A DNA stretch of 64,000 nucleotides from Tubulanus polymorphus (GCF_964204645.1 NC_134025.1:14637001-14701000), one strand, 5' to 3'; counted from the first letter of the stretch, positions 43,100 through 54,540 are shown. A program made the numbers and translations. Notes: generated by a model not told the origin, from the letters alone.

Positions 43100-43946
43100 T
43101 CATGCAAACTCTTCATCGCTAAATTCAAGTTTCACTACTATCAAATAGATGGCAGTTACAAGACCAGTTAAACCAAGGATCCAGCTTTGGTAAGAACATC
43201 CGTACAAGAAAAACCAATTTATTGGCAAGAGAAATACGACAAGCCTATCAGTAAGTGGATTTTTCTTCAGCCAAAACACCGAGAAAAGAACAACATATAT
43301 TGGGAAAGTCGCAATTATAAGTATGAGCTCAAATACCCCATGTGCAACTCGCAAGCCATTGTGTGTATACCAGATATTATTCTTCAAAATGGTTGAAACT
43401 AATAGAGCAGATATAGATGTAATCATGATTGGGAGACCTTGATTCTGTTTGGTAAGACGTTGCATGGTGATTGAGTCCCTCATAAGAAGATAAAATGTGA
43501 GTGAAGATACAGCAACCTGAAAAAAATAAGGACAGATATAAGATGTATATCTTATAAAGAGCTAAGGATGAGGATGACGAATACTGGGCATTTGGGGAAA
43601 ATCATTCGTATTAACGAAAATTGGTAATAGTTGCCCATTGATTCCAAGCTCGGCCTTATGTGCCCGGTTCGATGAAGGCATATATGTACACCACATATCT
43701 GAATAATGAAAATAAAGACATAAAACGAAATAACACCTTTTTTCAAAATTCATTCAATTGTTGATCCATTAAAATCTTTGGAACAATGTCTAATTATGTT
43801 ATTGTTACACGCTGCATGAATAATGTCCGATAACAGGTAATCCACTTGATCAGCAATCATATTAACCGCATAGATTTATTAAGGAAATGAGGCATAGGGA
43901 CCGAAAATTATCATCGTTTTAACAATTTTTTTCGTAACATCATTCG

Positions 43947-44000
<54 letters not shown>

Positions 44001-44450
44001 GGCATCTCGTAGCAACGAGGTTCTGTTGTTTTGACTTTTGGGTCTTTAGGAAATCGTTCTCACTTACCCAAGCATCCCAGGCCCCAATCGGACAAGCCAG
44101 ACACAAAAATATAAACAGATGCAATGTGTAGAGATTTCCTATCAACGGTAATTTCGATGACTTGTATCCTCCTTTAACACTCAGATCCAAAGCCTAATTT
44201 GAGGAAAAAATGGTTGATGATGCTCATGAAATGAGAAATCATAATGAATTAAATATGTGTTGCTAAATTTAATGCAATTAGTCAACTTACTCTGTCGGTT
44301 AGTGAATGGACTTTTATAAGAATTGCTGGTAAACCGCACATAATAATCAATAATCTCAGCGCAGGTAAATGACAGAGTTCATGTGCGGATGTTATTGACC
44401 ACAGGCCAGGCATCAGAATACATACACCAATTACAAACAGCGCACATGTC
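43100..44450 (-). CDS. Host gene, last three exons: multi-pass membrane protein
   Basis: Three exons join in phase on the minus strand. Exon 44450-44291 starts after TTTCTTAAAG and ends before GTAAGT. Exon 44193-44068 starts after AAATTAG and ends before GTAAGTGAG. Exon 43516-43100 starts after TTTTTTTCAG and ends in TGA. Together they encode about 233 residues with six or seven hydrophobic helices (for example LFVIGVCILMPGLW, LYTLHLFIFLCLACPIG, GVFELILIIATFPIYVVLF, ILGLTGLVTAIYLIVV) and an acidic tail EFSDEEFA. The upstream exons lie to the right of 44450, or beyond the inserted elements, and were not found. I do not recognise the family. Clean splice sites and coherent reading make this the best candidate for a real host gene in the window. 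Confidence 0.72.
43946..44000. repeat. (CATA)n / (TA)n microsatellite in intron
   Basis: About seven CATA units followed by about 13 TA units, within the intron between the last two exons of the host gene. Confidence 0.9.
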
Positions 44451-44913
44451 CTTTAAGAAAAATATCATAATTACAGTGTTGTTATTATCATGTATCGATG
44501 GAGATCTCCAAGGCAAGGAAAGGGTAGATGTATTTACATTTGGCAAACATATTATTCATTTAGTACATACGCACATAAGGGAGGGAGCGGAGGGGGAATT
44601 AAAGAGCACTCAAGGAGAGAGGGGGCAATATCTGTACAGTACAGACCACAATCTTTTTCTGAATACGCCAGAAGAGAGAAAAATTGAGTTGAATGTAACG
44701 AGGTGTTGGTTCAGCCTGCCATACATTAGAAATATTCACTAAATATCGATTCCAAAAGCCTCAAAACCCCCGAGGACTCATCACAATTGATAGGGAATGA
44801 ATAAAACCAGTATCAATGACCAACCCCAGTATCCCTGTATAATAAACAAGATGTCCATAGACATACAGACTTGGTCGAGATAATCGGAAGTTCCAGTTTG
44901 GGAAAACCATGAT
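44451..44913. other. Unassigned sequence upstream of host exon
   Basis: Presumably intron of the host gene. Short frames exist on the plus strand but lack any domain, and I see no further splice-bounded exon here. Confidence 0.4.
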
Positions 44914-45024
44914 GGTGCGGGGTCTTATAATAGTTGTATAGTTAACTATTCTACTATTCTACTTCCCTATTCTACTATCCTTACATTTCTTTAGAATAGT
45001 TAACTATTCTACTATTCTTTAGGG

Positions 45025-45187
45025 TTAGGGTTTAGAAAATGTCAACTAGAGGGTAAAGAGGTTAGGGTTTAGTGGATTAGGGTTTAGAGGGTTAGGGTTT
45101 AGAGGTTTAGGGTTTAGTGGATTAGGGTTTAGAGGTTAGGGTTTAGGTTTTAGAGGGTTAGGTTTTAGAGGGTTAGGGTTTAGATAA
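45025..45187. repeat. TTAGGG-rich minisatellite, left part
   Basis: Degenerate units of about 14-15 bases such as GGTTAGGGTTTAGAGG. It is interrupted at 45187 by the Bel/Pao LTR; it resembles interstitial telomeric sequence but is too irregular to be a plain (TTAGGG)n tract. Confidence 0.85.
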
Positions 45188-45669
45188 TGTGCTGTAACAT
45201 GGTTACATCGTAATGCATGCATTTAGATTTAGTGCTTGTCTGTAGTGAGATCTACACTTTTTTATACAGTCAGTTTAGTGAGTCTGTAACCGCGGTTTAG
45301 CTCCAGAGTCTATATACGTATTTTTTAGTTCCCCGGAGTTTGTTTACTTCCGTATACGTGTCTATTTTTATTGTCTGCTAATACTTGCTGTAACTAGGAA
45401 AATCTTCCATACATCCGCGTATCTGTATCTCTTCGCGTATCTACCTTTGGTACTTGCCCACGTACAGTGTAAGCATTTATCCTTTATTCATTGTCCTGAG
45501 ATTTTGTTTATTTAGTCGTTTCAGTTAATAATTAAAATTATCTCTGTTATTTCAGTTTTTTACCGTCTCGAATCGACGGCGTATCAATAAATACAGACTT
45601 CTCCGGAATTGCCTGTTTGTTTGCGTTTTCGTCGGTTTCCGGTTCGCTATCTGCCGCACGGGCAGAATA
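45188..45669 (+). repeat. 5' LTR of the second Bel/Pao element
   Basis: 482 bases starting TGTGCTGTAACATGG. It differs from the 3' copy at two positions that I can see (CATCGTAATG / CATCGTTATG and CTTCCGTATA / CTTCTGTATA). A polyadenylation-type AATAAA lies in GTATCAATAAATACAG. Confidence 0.92.
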
Positions 45670-45740
45670 GTAAAAAAACTGTACCAGCAAGAAACGCCGC
45701 CACGGGCACCGTTGTACGACGCTGTCAACACAACATCGCC

Positions 45741-48700
45741 ATGGACTCGGTCGAAGAATCAGTCTCCCACGACGACGTGTCCACACGGACCCGAAAGTTG
45801 ACGAAAAAGGGAGAGGAAGCCTACAGCCAGAGAAAAGAAAAATATTCCGAAGATATAGAGCGACTCTGGACCGTATGCAACGCCATGTTGCTAGAAACAG
45901 ACAACCCTCCCACAGAGGTAAGGAAATGTCTAGAACTCGAACACAATGTAGTTCAATCATACTCCCGGTACCACCAATTGAACGATGAATACCTCAAATT
46001 CCTCGAAGCTCAAAGGACAGACCTGGCTACTCAAGATATAGAGGTCATCGCTCCAGTAGCCGACATCCGCCAAAGGATGTATGAAACGGCCATAGCCGCA
46101 CTGCGCGAGACATGGCGAAACAGTCCTGCAAGATCATCGCTCACAAAATCTTCAAGAAGTGAGGCCAGCTCTAGGACTTCAAGCGCATCCAGCCTAGCGA
46201 GAAGGACACGAGCAAGAGCTGAAGCGGCAAAGGCTGCCGCGGCCTTTGCAGAAAAACAGGCCCTAATTTCTAAACGAGAAGCAGAGCTCCAAGAAACGGT
46301 AGAGCGGGAAGCCTCCCGCAAAAAAGCAGAAATCGAACAAGATTCAGCCATCGCGACCCGAAAGAAAGCCGAACTCAAAGCCGAGATGACACTCCTGGAG
46401 ACCCAGAAACAAGTCGCAGCTTTGGAGGCTGAAGCCCGAATTCTAGAGGCAGAGAATGACCTCGAGCTTGATCTGGACCACCTACTTCCGGCTCAGGACG
46501 AAAACCCTTTCGAACGGGTAAAAGACTTTGTTGACCGACATAGCTCAGGAAGCGAAACGCGTCATACAGAAGCCGAGGCCATGAGCCATCAACCAAGGGC
46601 CAGTGGTGCCACCAACGATCCTGTATACACAGAGTCTGGAAAGCTCGCCAATGGCCAAGAGCCACAGTCGAATACAGCAAAAACCGTAACTTTCGATCGT
46701 CAAAGAAAACAGTCTTCTCACTCTCCTATAGAAGACTTCGGACTGCCGTCAACTTCGTCGCCATTTAACAAAGGCGGACTCAACCCTGTCGACGCCAATG
46801 GAACCCTCGGTTACTCCGAATTAGACGTTTGTGCACCGATCTTCGTGCCTGGCCAGGCTCAACGTCCCTACCAGCCAAGTTCCTCGAGATTTGCGTCTCC
46901 CTCAACAACCGCCCAGGATCATGATACGGCATCGGCCATCACAAAATTCTTACTGAGGAAGGATTTGGTATTCTCGCGCCTCAGCACGTTCAACGATAGA
47001 GCCGAATCGTACCATGTGTGGAAGTCAAGCTTCGAGAGTGTGGTTGAAGAGCTCGCAGTCTCCGACTCCGAGCAACTCGATCTGTTGGTTAAGTGGCTCG
47101 GTACCGACTCGGCCAGACACGCGGTCAGTATCCGTGCATCCAATGCAGAGAACCCCACCAAGGGCCTACAACGTCTCTGGCAGAGACTCGACGAGAGATA
47201 TGGATGCCCTGAGATGATAGAAGCGTCGCTAAAAGCAAAACTGGCAGATTTCCCTAGACTTACAAATAAAGACAACAAACGTCTATATGAACTCTCAGAT
47301 ATTCTGTACGAAATCGAATACATCAAGGAGAAACCCCAGCTCAGGAATCATTTAGCCTACTTTGATTCGTCATCAGGAATCAAACCCATAGTGGCTAAGC
47401 TACCCTATGGTCTGCAGGAAAGATGGACGACTAGAGCGGTCAGATATAATTCACAAAATTCAACCTCCTTTCCACCCTTCACCGAGTTTTCTGCATTTAT
47501 TAGAGAAATGAGTCGCATAAAGAACAACCCAGGATTCACCTACGACACGGAGCCAGTCCCGACACAAAATCGGAGTACCGCATGGCCGATGTCCCAGCCT
47601 AGAACCAGAGTCGGCGTCCACAAAATTGAAGCATCACAGCCGACTCAGCGATCAGGCGACAAACTGGATCGGTGCATACTTCACAACACCAAGCACTCAT
47701 TGGACGAGTGTCGTGGATTCCGGTCAAAATCTCTCGAGGAGCGTAAGAAATTGCTTCAAGATCACAAAGTTTGCTTCAAATGCTGTGAATCTACGAAACA
47801 CGTCAGCCGCGACTGCAAAGCATTCGTCACATGCAGAGAGTGTGGAAGCAACCAACACTCCACGGCCCTCCACGTAAACAGGAGTAGCGTCAGTACAATA
47901 CCTCAACTCACAACTAGGCCCGTACAACATCAAGGCGGGGAGCCAGAAGACAGTTACAAGTCCCCAACCGTAAATGCTGTCAACGCTTCCTGCACGGAAG
48001 TCTGCAATGATTATGAGGGCAAATCCTGCGCCAAGATTCTCCCCGTTAACGTGTTCCATGAAGAACACCCGGGAAACGTACGTAGGATGTACGCCATAAT
48101 CGACGACCAGAGCAACAGGTCGTTGGCTGCCCCCGAATTCTTCGAACTCTTCGGCGTGCGGGACAAGCCCGAAACATACACGTTGTCCACCTGCTCAGGA
48201 AAAGTAATTACCTCAGGCAGACGAGGAAAGGGTTTCATTATTGAGTCAGTTCACGGCAGCGAGACTTTGGACCTACCAGTCCTCATCGAGTGTGAAAACA
48301 TACCGAACAACAGGAACGAGATTCCAACACCAGACATTGCTGCAAGGCACCCTCATCTGGCGGAGATAGCAAAACAGCTCTCGCCATTGGATGATTGTTG
48401 CAATGTTCTTCTTCTAATTGGCAGAGACTTACCGGAAGCACACCATGTGCGCGATCAACGACTAGGACCATCGAGGGCGCTATATGCCCAACAACTCAAA
48501 CTGGGTTGGGTCGTGGTCGGTGAAACTTGCCTAGACAAGCAACACGCACCGAACGAGATCAGTGTGAACCGAACGTATGTGACCGCCTCGGGACGTCCCA
48601 CGGTCTTTGAGCCATGCGAGAATAGCTTCAATGTACGAGAACTCCCGCTTCGGGAAGATGACAGTACCTACGTCGGACAGGACATTTTCGTGAGGACCCC

Positions 48701-50084
48701 GGACGACAATAAGCCAGGAATGTCATACGACGACAAACGATTCATGCGCCAAATGGAAACCGAGTTCGTAAGAGATGCTACCGGAAGTTGGGTTGCGCCC
48801 CTACCATTCCGAACTCCGAGGCCCCTACTGCCGAATAACAGGGAACAGGCCGTTCGAAGAGCAAAAATGTTAGACACAAGCCTGAAGAAGAACTCCACAA
48901 AAAAGGGACACTTCGTCGAGTTCATGGGGAAAATCCTCGATAACAACCACGCAGAAGTTGCTCCACCTTTGCTCGAGGGTGAAGAATGCTGGTACCTGCC
49001 ACTCTTCGGGGTATATCACCCGAAAAAACCCGATCAGATACGAGGAGTTTTCGACTCATCCGCTAAATTCCGTGGTATCTCCTTGAACAATGTTCTGCTG
49101 ACAGGTCCCGACCTGTCCAACAGCCTACTGGGGGTACTCATGCGCTTTCGAAAGGAAACAGTCGCAGTAACAGCAGATGTCCAACACATGTTTCATTGCT
49201 TTATCGTTCGCGAGGACCATCGGAATTATCTACGTTTTTGGTGGTACAGGGATAACAATCCAGACAAGGAACTTATCGAATACCGTATGCGCGTTCACGT
49301 CTTTGGCAATAGCCCTTCGCCAGCCGTAGCCACACTCGGCCTAAGGAAAGCGGCTCAAGAATCCGAAGCGAAATACGGTAGTCACGTCACGGAGTTTGTC
49401 GCGAACGATTTCTACGTCGATGACGGACTCACTTCACGGCCTACAGTGATCGACGCTGTCACCATCATGAAAGACACCCAAAACGCACTCAGAGAATTCG
49501 GTAATCTGCGACTTCACAAGTTCGCGTCTAATAGTGCCGAAGTGATGTCCGCATTTCCACCCGGCGACTTGGCAAGCAATCTCAAAGACCTGGATCTCGA
49601 CGCCGACAACAAACCGCTCCAGAGAAGCCTCGGACTCATCTGGGACGTAAACACCGACAACTTTCTCTTCCAATTGACATCTGAAAAGAAACCTGTCACC
49701 CGAAGAGGTATGCTATCAACGATAAACAGCATCTACGATCCACTTGGCTTTTTGGCTCCTGTGCTGATTCATGGGAAACTCCTTCTCAGGAACTTAGTGT
49801 CAGAGACGGTCGATTGGGATCAACCCTTTTCGGATGAGATAGCTGCCGAGTGGGACAATTGGAGGGATTCTCTGAGAGCTATCGAGAATCTGCGCATTCC
49901 ACGCACCTATGTGACCAAACTAAGCGGAGCTGTTCGAAGGGAGCTGCATGTTTTCTCGGATGCCTCGGAAAAGGCCATAGCGGCAGTTGTGTACCTGCGA
50001 ACCGTGGACAAGGCAGCAAACCACAAACTTGGATTTGCTGGGCAAAGCGAAAGTTGCACCCATCAGCGGCCACACCATCCCTAG
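45741..50084 (+). CDS. Bel/Pao Gag-protease-RT, part before the frameshift
   Basis: Start chosen at ATG 45741 (MDSVEESVSHDD), after the LTR; the frame is open upstream but that is LTR sequence. About 1447 codons. Gag has an alanine/lysine/glutamate-rich coiled coil at about residues 150-245 and a DUF1759-type region; a CCHC pair (CFKCCESTKHVSRDC, CRECGSNQHSTALH) lies at about 675-710. The protease motif is IIDDQSNRSLA near 788, where DDQ replaces the usual DTG/DSG. Reverse transcriptase spans about 1100-1300 with VTADVQHMF and FYVDDGL near 1224. RNase H begins with HVFSDASEKA near 1405. The frame then ends prematurely at 50084 in unrelated residues, because the true continuation is in another frame. 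Confidence 0.9.
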   Translation: MDSVEESVSHDDVSTRTRKLTKKGEEAYSQRKEKYSEDIERLWTVCNAMLLETDNPPTEVRKCLELEHNVVQSYSRYHQLNDEYLKFLEAQRTDLATQDIEVIAPVADIRQRMYETAIAALRETWRNSPARSSLTKSSRSEASSRTSSASSLARRTRARAEAAKAAAAFAEKQALISKREAELQETVEREASRKKAEIEQDSAIATRKKAELKAEMTLLETQKQVAALEAEARILEAENDLELDLDHLLPAQDENPFERVKDFVDRHSSGSETRHTEAEAMSHQPRASGATNDPVYTESGKLANGQEPQSNTAKTVTFDRQRKQSSHSPIEDFGLPSTSSPFNKGGLNPVDANGTLGYSELDVCAPIFVPGQAQRPYQPSSSRFASPSTTAQDHDTASAITKFLLRKDLVFSRLSTFNDRAESYHVWKSSFESVVEELAVSDSEQLDLLVKWLGTDSARHAVSIRASNAENPTKGLQRLWQRLDERYGCPEMIEASLKAKLADFPRLTNKDNKRLYELSDILYEIEYIKEKPQLRNHLAYFDSSSGIKPIVAKLPYGLQERWTTRAVRYNSQNSTSFPPFTEFSAFIREMSRIKNNPGFTYDTEPVPTQNRSTAWPMSQPRTRVGVHKIEASQPTQRSGDKLDRCILHNTKHSLDECRGFRSKSLEERKKLLQDHKVCFKCCESTKHVSRDCKAFVTCRECGSNQHSTALHVNRSSVSTIPQLTTRPVQHQGGEPEDSYKSPTVNAVNASCTEVCNDYEGKSCAKILPVNVFHEEHPGNVRRMYAIIDDQSNRSLAAPEFFELFGVRDKPETYTLSTCSGKVITSGRRGKGFIIESVHGSETLDLPVLIECENIPNNRNEIPTPDIAARHPHLAEIAKQLSPLDDCCNVLLLIGRDLPEAHHVRDQRLGPSRALYAQQLKLGWVVVGETCLDKQHAPNEISVNRTYVTASGRPTVFEPCENSFNVRELPLREDDSTYVGQDIFVRTPDDNKPGMSYDDKRFMRQMETEFVRDATGSWVAPLPFRTPRPLLPNNREQAVRRAKMLDTSLKKNSTKKGHFVEFMGKILDNNHAEVAPPLLEGEECWYLPLFGVYHPKKPDQIRGVFDSSAKFRGISLNNVLLTGPDLSNSLLGVLMRFRKETVAVTADVQHMFHCFIVREDHRNYLRFWWYRDNNPDKELIEYRMRVHVFGNSPSPAVATLGLRKAAQESEAKYGSHVTEFVANDFYVDDGLTSRPTVIDAVTIMKDTQNALREFGNLRLHKFASNSAEVMSAFPPGDLASNLKDLDLDADNKPLQRSLGLIWDVNTDNFLFQLTSEKKPVTRRGMLSTINSIYDPLGFLAPVLIHGKLLLRNLVSETVDWDQPFSDEIAAEWDNWRDSLRAIENLRIPRTYVTKLSGAVRRELHVFSDASEKAIAAVVYLRTVDKAANHKLGFAGQSESCTHQRPHHP

Positions 50085-52023
50085 ATTAGAATTGTGCGCA
50101 GCCGTGCTTGCCGTGGAACTTACGCAATGTACTATGGATCAACTGCACATGCCTATCGACGAAGTTAAATTTTATAGCGATAGTCGAGTTGTTCTCGGCT
50201 ACATCAACAACGACATCCGCAGATTTCACATTTACGTGGCAAATAGAGTTGAGAAGATCAGGAAGTTCAGTAGTCCGGACCAATGGAACTACGTGGCAAC
50301 GGATTCTAATCCTGCAGATTCCGCGACTAGATCATTCTCAGCATCCGACATCCATGACAGCGACTGGTTATTAGGACCGAAGCAACTTCTGGCTGTTCCA
50401 GAATCGACAGATACGACGCATCACGTCCTCGTAGAGCCTGACAAAGATAAAGAAATTCGTTCCGCGGTCAGCGTCGTAAAAACAGTTACGATTGTCAACG
50501 CGCGCACCTGGAACGACAGATTCCGCAATTTTTCGTCATGGATGGGACTTATACTGGCTATTGCTACCCTGAAGCATGTCGCCCGCATAACTCACAAGGC
50601 CGAGATGCAAGACACATCAACACCGATTGACGTTCGTCAAGACACCGAGATGTTCGTGCTCAAGGAAGTGCAAGGTGAAGCCTTCAGTGAGGAGATTAGC
50701 TGTCTCCAAAACCTGGAGCCTGTAAACCCAAGAAGTCCAATTGCTAAACTAAACCCGTTCTTGGACGAGCACGGGCTTCTCAGAGTTGGTGGTCGAATCA
50801 CGAATTCTAATCTTCCACTAAAGGAAAAGAAACCATTAATCATACCGGGTCGGCACCACATCGGTACGCTCCTTATTAGACACTACCACCAACAGGTTAG
50901 GCATCAGGGAAGGCATTTCACCGAAGGGGCTGTACGAGCGGCAGGACTTTGGATCATCGGTGCCAAGCGAATGATTTCTTCGGTGATCCACAAATGCGTC
51001 ACTTGTCGGAAATTGCGAGGGAAACTCGAGTTTCAAGTTATGTCTGATCTGCCCGCTGATCGCCTGGAACCATCTCCCCCATTCACTAACGTAGGGGTCG
51101 ACGCCTTTGGACCATGGGAAGTGGTAGCTCGAAGAACACGTGGTGGAGTTGCAAACGCTAAACGATGGGGTATACTATTCACTTGCCTGGTAACGAGATC
51201 AGTTCACATCGAGCTGGTCCACGAGATGAGCACGTCAGCCTTCATCAACGCTCTCACCCGCTTCATGTCAATCCGTGGGAAAGTCAAGACGTTTCGCTCC
51301 GATCGAGGAACCAACTTCATTGGCGCCGTCGGCAAGATACAGGCCGAAGCGATTAACGTAGAAGATCGGCAGTTGCGGAACCATCTACTCGTCTCCGGAG
51401 CTGTATGGATTTTTAATCCTCCCCATTCATCCCACATGGGTGGCGCATGGGAGCGCATGATTGGAGTTACAAGAAGAATCCTTGATTCAATCCTCCTTGG
51501 GAATCCAGGGAAAACCCTGACACACGACGTGTTAAGCACCTTCATGGCGGAAGTATGTGCTATAATCAATTCAAGACCTCTCGTGCCCGTTTCGTCGGAT
51601 TCCGAATGTCCACTTATCTTGACTCCTTCTATGCTACTCACTCAGAAGACGGACTACGAGATTCTCCCCGACTCGGTCGGAGGATATACAAAGGAAGACC
51701 TCTGTTTGGCAGAGTGGAGGCGAGTCAAGGCTCTCTCTACAATGTTCTGGACACGATGGAGGAAGGAGTACCTGCCTTTGCTCCAAGAGCGCCGGAAATG
51801 GTTGAAGCCGCAGAGAGATGTCGCCATTGGAGACGTCGTTCTGCTGAAGGATAAGCATCTAGAGCGGATGAGGTGGCCCATTGGTCTTATCATTAGGACC
51901 TTCGAGAGTGCAGATGGGCATGTCCGTAAAGCCGAGGTGCGAGTCGTGGTTGATGGGAAACCCACTGTGTACACGCGTCCGATCGTGGATATGATTTTGC
52001 TAGTAGAAAATAACAGATTTTAG
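50040..52023 (+). CDS. Bel/Pao RNase H remainder and integrase, after the frameshift
   Basis: The frame open from 49987 overlaps the first part; homologous sequence resumes at about 50040-50050 (GKAKVAPISGHTIPRLEL), so a single indel lies there. It encodes the rest of RNase H (FYSDSRVVLGYI), a linker, an integrase zinc region (HYHQQVRHQG...CVTCRKLRG), the integrase core with NVGVDAFGPW, FRSDRGTNFIGA and HMGGAWERMIG supplying the D-D-E residues, and a DUF5641-type C-terminus (VVLLKDKHLERMRWPIG). About 660 codons to TAG 52021-52023. The split makes RNase H and integrase unavailable from a single translation unless frameshifting occurs. Confidence 0.88.
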
Positions 52024-52130
52024 CTGAATTTCCGGACTTTTCGCTTCACTTTCTGACATTGTCAGGTGTTATAATTGAGTAATGTTATGTGTAATCTTAA
52101 AGAAACATCCACCGGACATTTGACGGGGAG

Positions 52131-52612
52131 TGTGCTGTAACATGGTTACATCGTTATGCATGCATTTAGATTTAGTGCTTGTCTGTAGTGAGATCTACAC
52201 TTTTTTATACAGTCAGTTTAGTGAGTCTGTAACCGCGGTTTAGCTCCAGAGTCTATATACGTATTTTTTAGTTCCCCGGAGTTTGTTTACTTCTGTATAC
52301 GTGTCTATTTTTATTGTCTGCTAATACTTGCTGTAACTAGGAAAATCTTCCATACATCCGCGTATCTGTATCTCTTCGCGTATCTACCTTTGGTACTTGC
52401 CCACGTACAGTGTAAGCATTTATCCTTTATTCATTGTCCTGAGATTTTGTTTATTTAGTCGTTTCAGTTAATAATTAAAATTATCTCTGTTATTTCAGTT
52501 TTTTACCGTCTCGAATCGACGGCGTATCAATAAATACAGACTTCTCCGGAATTGCCTGTTTGTTTGCGTTTTCGTCGGTTTCCGGTTCGCTATCTGCCGC
52601 ACGGGCAGAATA
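52131..52612 (+). repeat. 3' LTR of the second Bel/Pao element
   Basis: 482 bases, same length as the 5' copy. Followed by GATAA, which also precedes the 5' LTR at 45183-45187. Confidence 0.92.
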
Positions 52613-53085
52613 GATAATGTTAACTAGAGGGTTAGGGTTTAGAGATTGGGCTTAGTGGGTTAGAGTTCAGGGGTTAGGGTTAAGAATGATAGGGTTTAGG
52701 GGTTAGGGTTTAGAAGGTTAGGGTTTAGTGGGCCAGAGTTTAGAGGGTTAGGGTTTAGAGGGATAGGGTTTAGAGGGTTTGAGTTCAGGGGTTAGGGTTT
52801 AGAGGGATAGGGTTTAGAAGGTTAGGATTTAGGGGTTAGGGTTTAGAAGAATATGTTTTTTTAGAGGTTTAGAGGGTTAGGGTTTAGAGGGATAGGGTTT
52901 AGGGGGTTAGGGTTTAGAGGGTTAGGGTTTAGGGGATAGGGTTTAGAGAGTTAGGGTTTAGTGTAGAGGGTAAGGGTTTAGAGGGTTAAGTGTTTGGATG
53001 GCAAGGGTTTAGGGTTTAGGCGATTAGGGTTTAGAGGGTTAGGATTTAGATTGTTAGGGTTCTAAATAGTTAGGGTTTAGAGGTT
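52613..53085. repeat. TTAGGG-rich minisatellite, right part
   Basis: Continuation of 45025-45187 beyond the Bel/Pao element, beginning with the target duplication GATAA. About 30 degenerate units, with drift increasing towards 53085. Confidence 0.85.
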
Positions 53086-53448
53086 CATAATGAGAAAAAT
53101 CATAGAATAGTAGAATAGTTAGGTATTTTAAAATCCTACTTTTTTTTACTATCCTTTAGAATAGTAGAACAGTACAATAGTAACTACTCTATTACGATTG
53201 TAATCGATCGTAAAAATCATTAGAATAGCGATGGTCATAATGAGAAAAATCATAGAATAGTAGAATCGTTTGGTATTTTCAAATTCTACTTTTTACTATC
53301 CTTTAGAATAGTAGAATAGTAGAAAAATGTTTTGGATAGTGATAGAATAGTGACTCTTTACGATCATATATAATTTACATAGAAATGCATTGTAGAATAG
53401 TGTGAATAGTTATCTGCGTACTATTCTACCATTATTAGATCCCGCACC

Positions 53449-54540
53449 AATCTCAGGAAAAGGAACAGGCCCGCCTCGCCAGGCAGGCTGGGTCAATGAA
53501 CCTAACCGCCAATTACAAATATACTACAAATATTTCACCACTTGTGCTGAAATGTAATTTAGAATTCAATGTTTTCTTACTTAATATTATGCTTGTTTTC
53601 AGGGCTTATATTCTCAAAGATCCGTATGAGCTGAAACCTTTCGTTAGTAATTCCTTTGGAGGTTTATGTAGATGCTCCATCCAACCCAAACTGCATCACT
53701 GAATACCGCTTAAAAGCAGATGAATAAAAGCTGCAGCAAAACTTCCTGGAGAAGGTGGAAAATGGTTATCCAACTTATTCAAACCTTTATTGAAAACATT
53801 CAAAAATATTGCAATATAAAATGTTTCAATGGAAATAAACATGACCTTACATAAATGCCTTACACAACTAATTCTATGGTCACACCAAAACAAATATAGA
53901 ACCATGCTCCCTATTTTCTGGATTTGAAGAGAAGGTGGCTGAAGGAAACATATGTGATTAAATCAAAATCGATCTGCTTCTCGATATTTTTGAAATCGCA
54001 CAACAGTCTGTTGAGACTTGAATTGTATTAACTCAACTTTTTTTAAATGTGCAGTACCATAAGCTTGCGTCAGATAGGAAATGCCTTAACTCTGATGGAG
54101 TATTGATTTTAATTTGTTTGCTATAGCATAGACGAATAAAAACCACTGTCTAGTGTAGATAGGGATTGTACAAATCATTCAACATCCACCTGACAAAATC
54201 TGAAACAATAACAAGAGCCCCAAGGGGCACTATGGCCAGCCTGTCAGCTTTTCATAAATGGTTAATGATGCATTCTATGGGTTAAATTTGTCCAAATACA
54301 CTCCCAGCTCATAGACTAGTCAATTCCAGGCTAATAATTTACACAATTCAATTGTGTTTTCATACTAAGTAGGACAGACAGCGTCTGGGGCTAGCAGGAA
54401 CAAATACCTCAGATAAATCTTTTCCCTTGGTCTTATTGATTTGAATGCGGAATATAAGTGAATTTTCTAAAATTTGTCCAATAAAACAAAATTGAATCGG
54501 ATTTGCTGTTTTACCTTGTTCTATAAAGTAAAATTTGAAT
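53449..54540. other. Unassigned sequence with repeat remnants
   Basis: No supported gene. A segment after TTGTTTTCAG at 53601 reads open for about 33 codons to 53702, but there is no matching upstream exon. A mollusc-type interspersed repeat may be marked by ACAAGAGCCCCAAGGGGCAC near 54210. Confidence 0.4.

Larger units (their letters stand above)
45188..52612 (+). mobile_element. Second Bel/Pao LTR retrotransposon, frameshifted
   Basis: Two 482-base LTRs (45188-45669, 52131-52612) with two visible substitutions, 5-base flanks GATAA on both sides, a gag-pol frame with one frameshift in RNase H, and a purine-rich GACGGGGAG just before the 3' LTR. The LTR starts TG but ends ...GCAGAATA, not CA. 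It is a young insertion into the TTAGGG-rich minisatellite. Its pol differs in motif choice from the first element (YVDD, DDQSNRS), so the two belong to different Bel/Pao lineages. Confidence 0.92.
44914..53448. mobile_element. Short-TIR element with minisatellite core
   Basis: The left end reads GGTGCGGGGTCTTATAAT and the complement of the right end GGTGCGGGATCTAATAAT. Inside both ends lie AGAATAGTAG-type repeats in mirrored orientation (44940-45020; 53086-53430), then a TTAGGG-rich minisatellite. The Bel/Pao element at 45188-52612 is a later insertion into this core. Without it the element is about 1.1 kb and non-coding. I could not see a convincing target duplication, so the class is open. 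Confidence 0.6.

Noticed and set aside
45025-53085. True telomere at this position
   Set aside because: Units are irregular, mixed with GTTTAGAGG, bounded by element ends and followed by ordinary sequence; interstitial minisatellite fits better.
53496-53702. Possible terminal host exon after TTGTTTTCAG
   Set aside because: Only about 33 codons after the acceptor, no recognisable peptide and no upstream exon to join.
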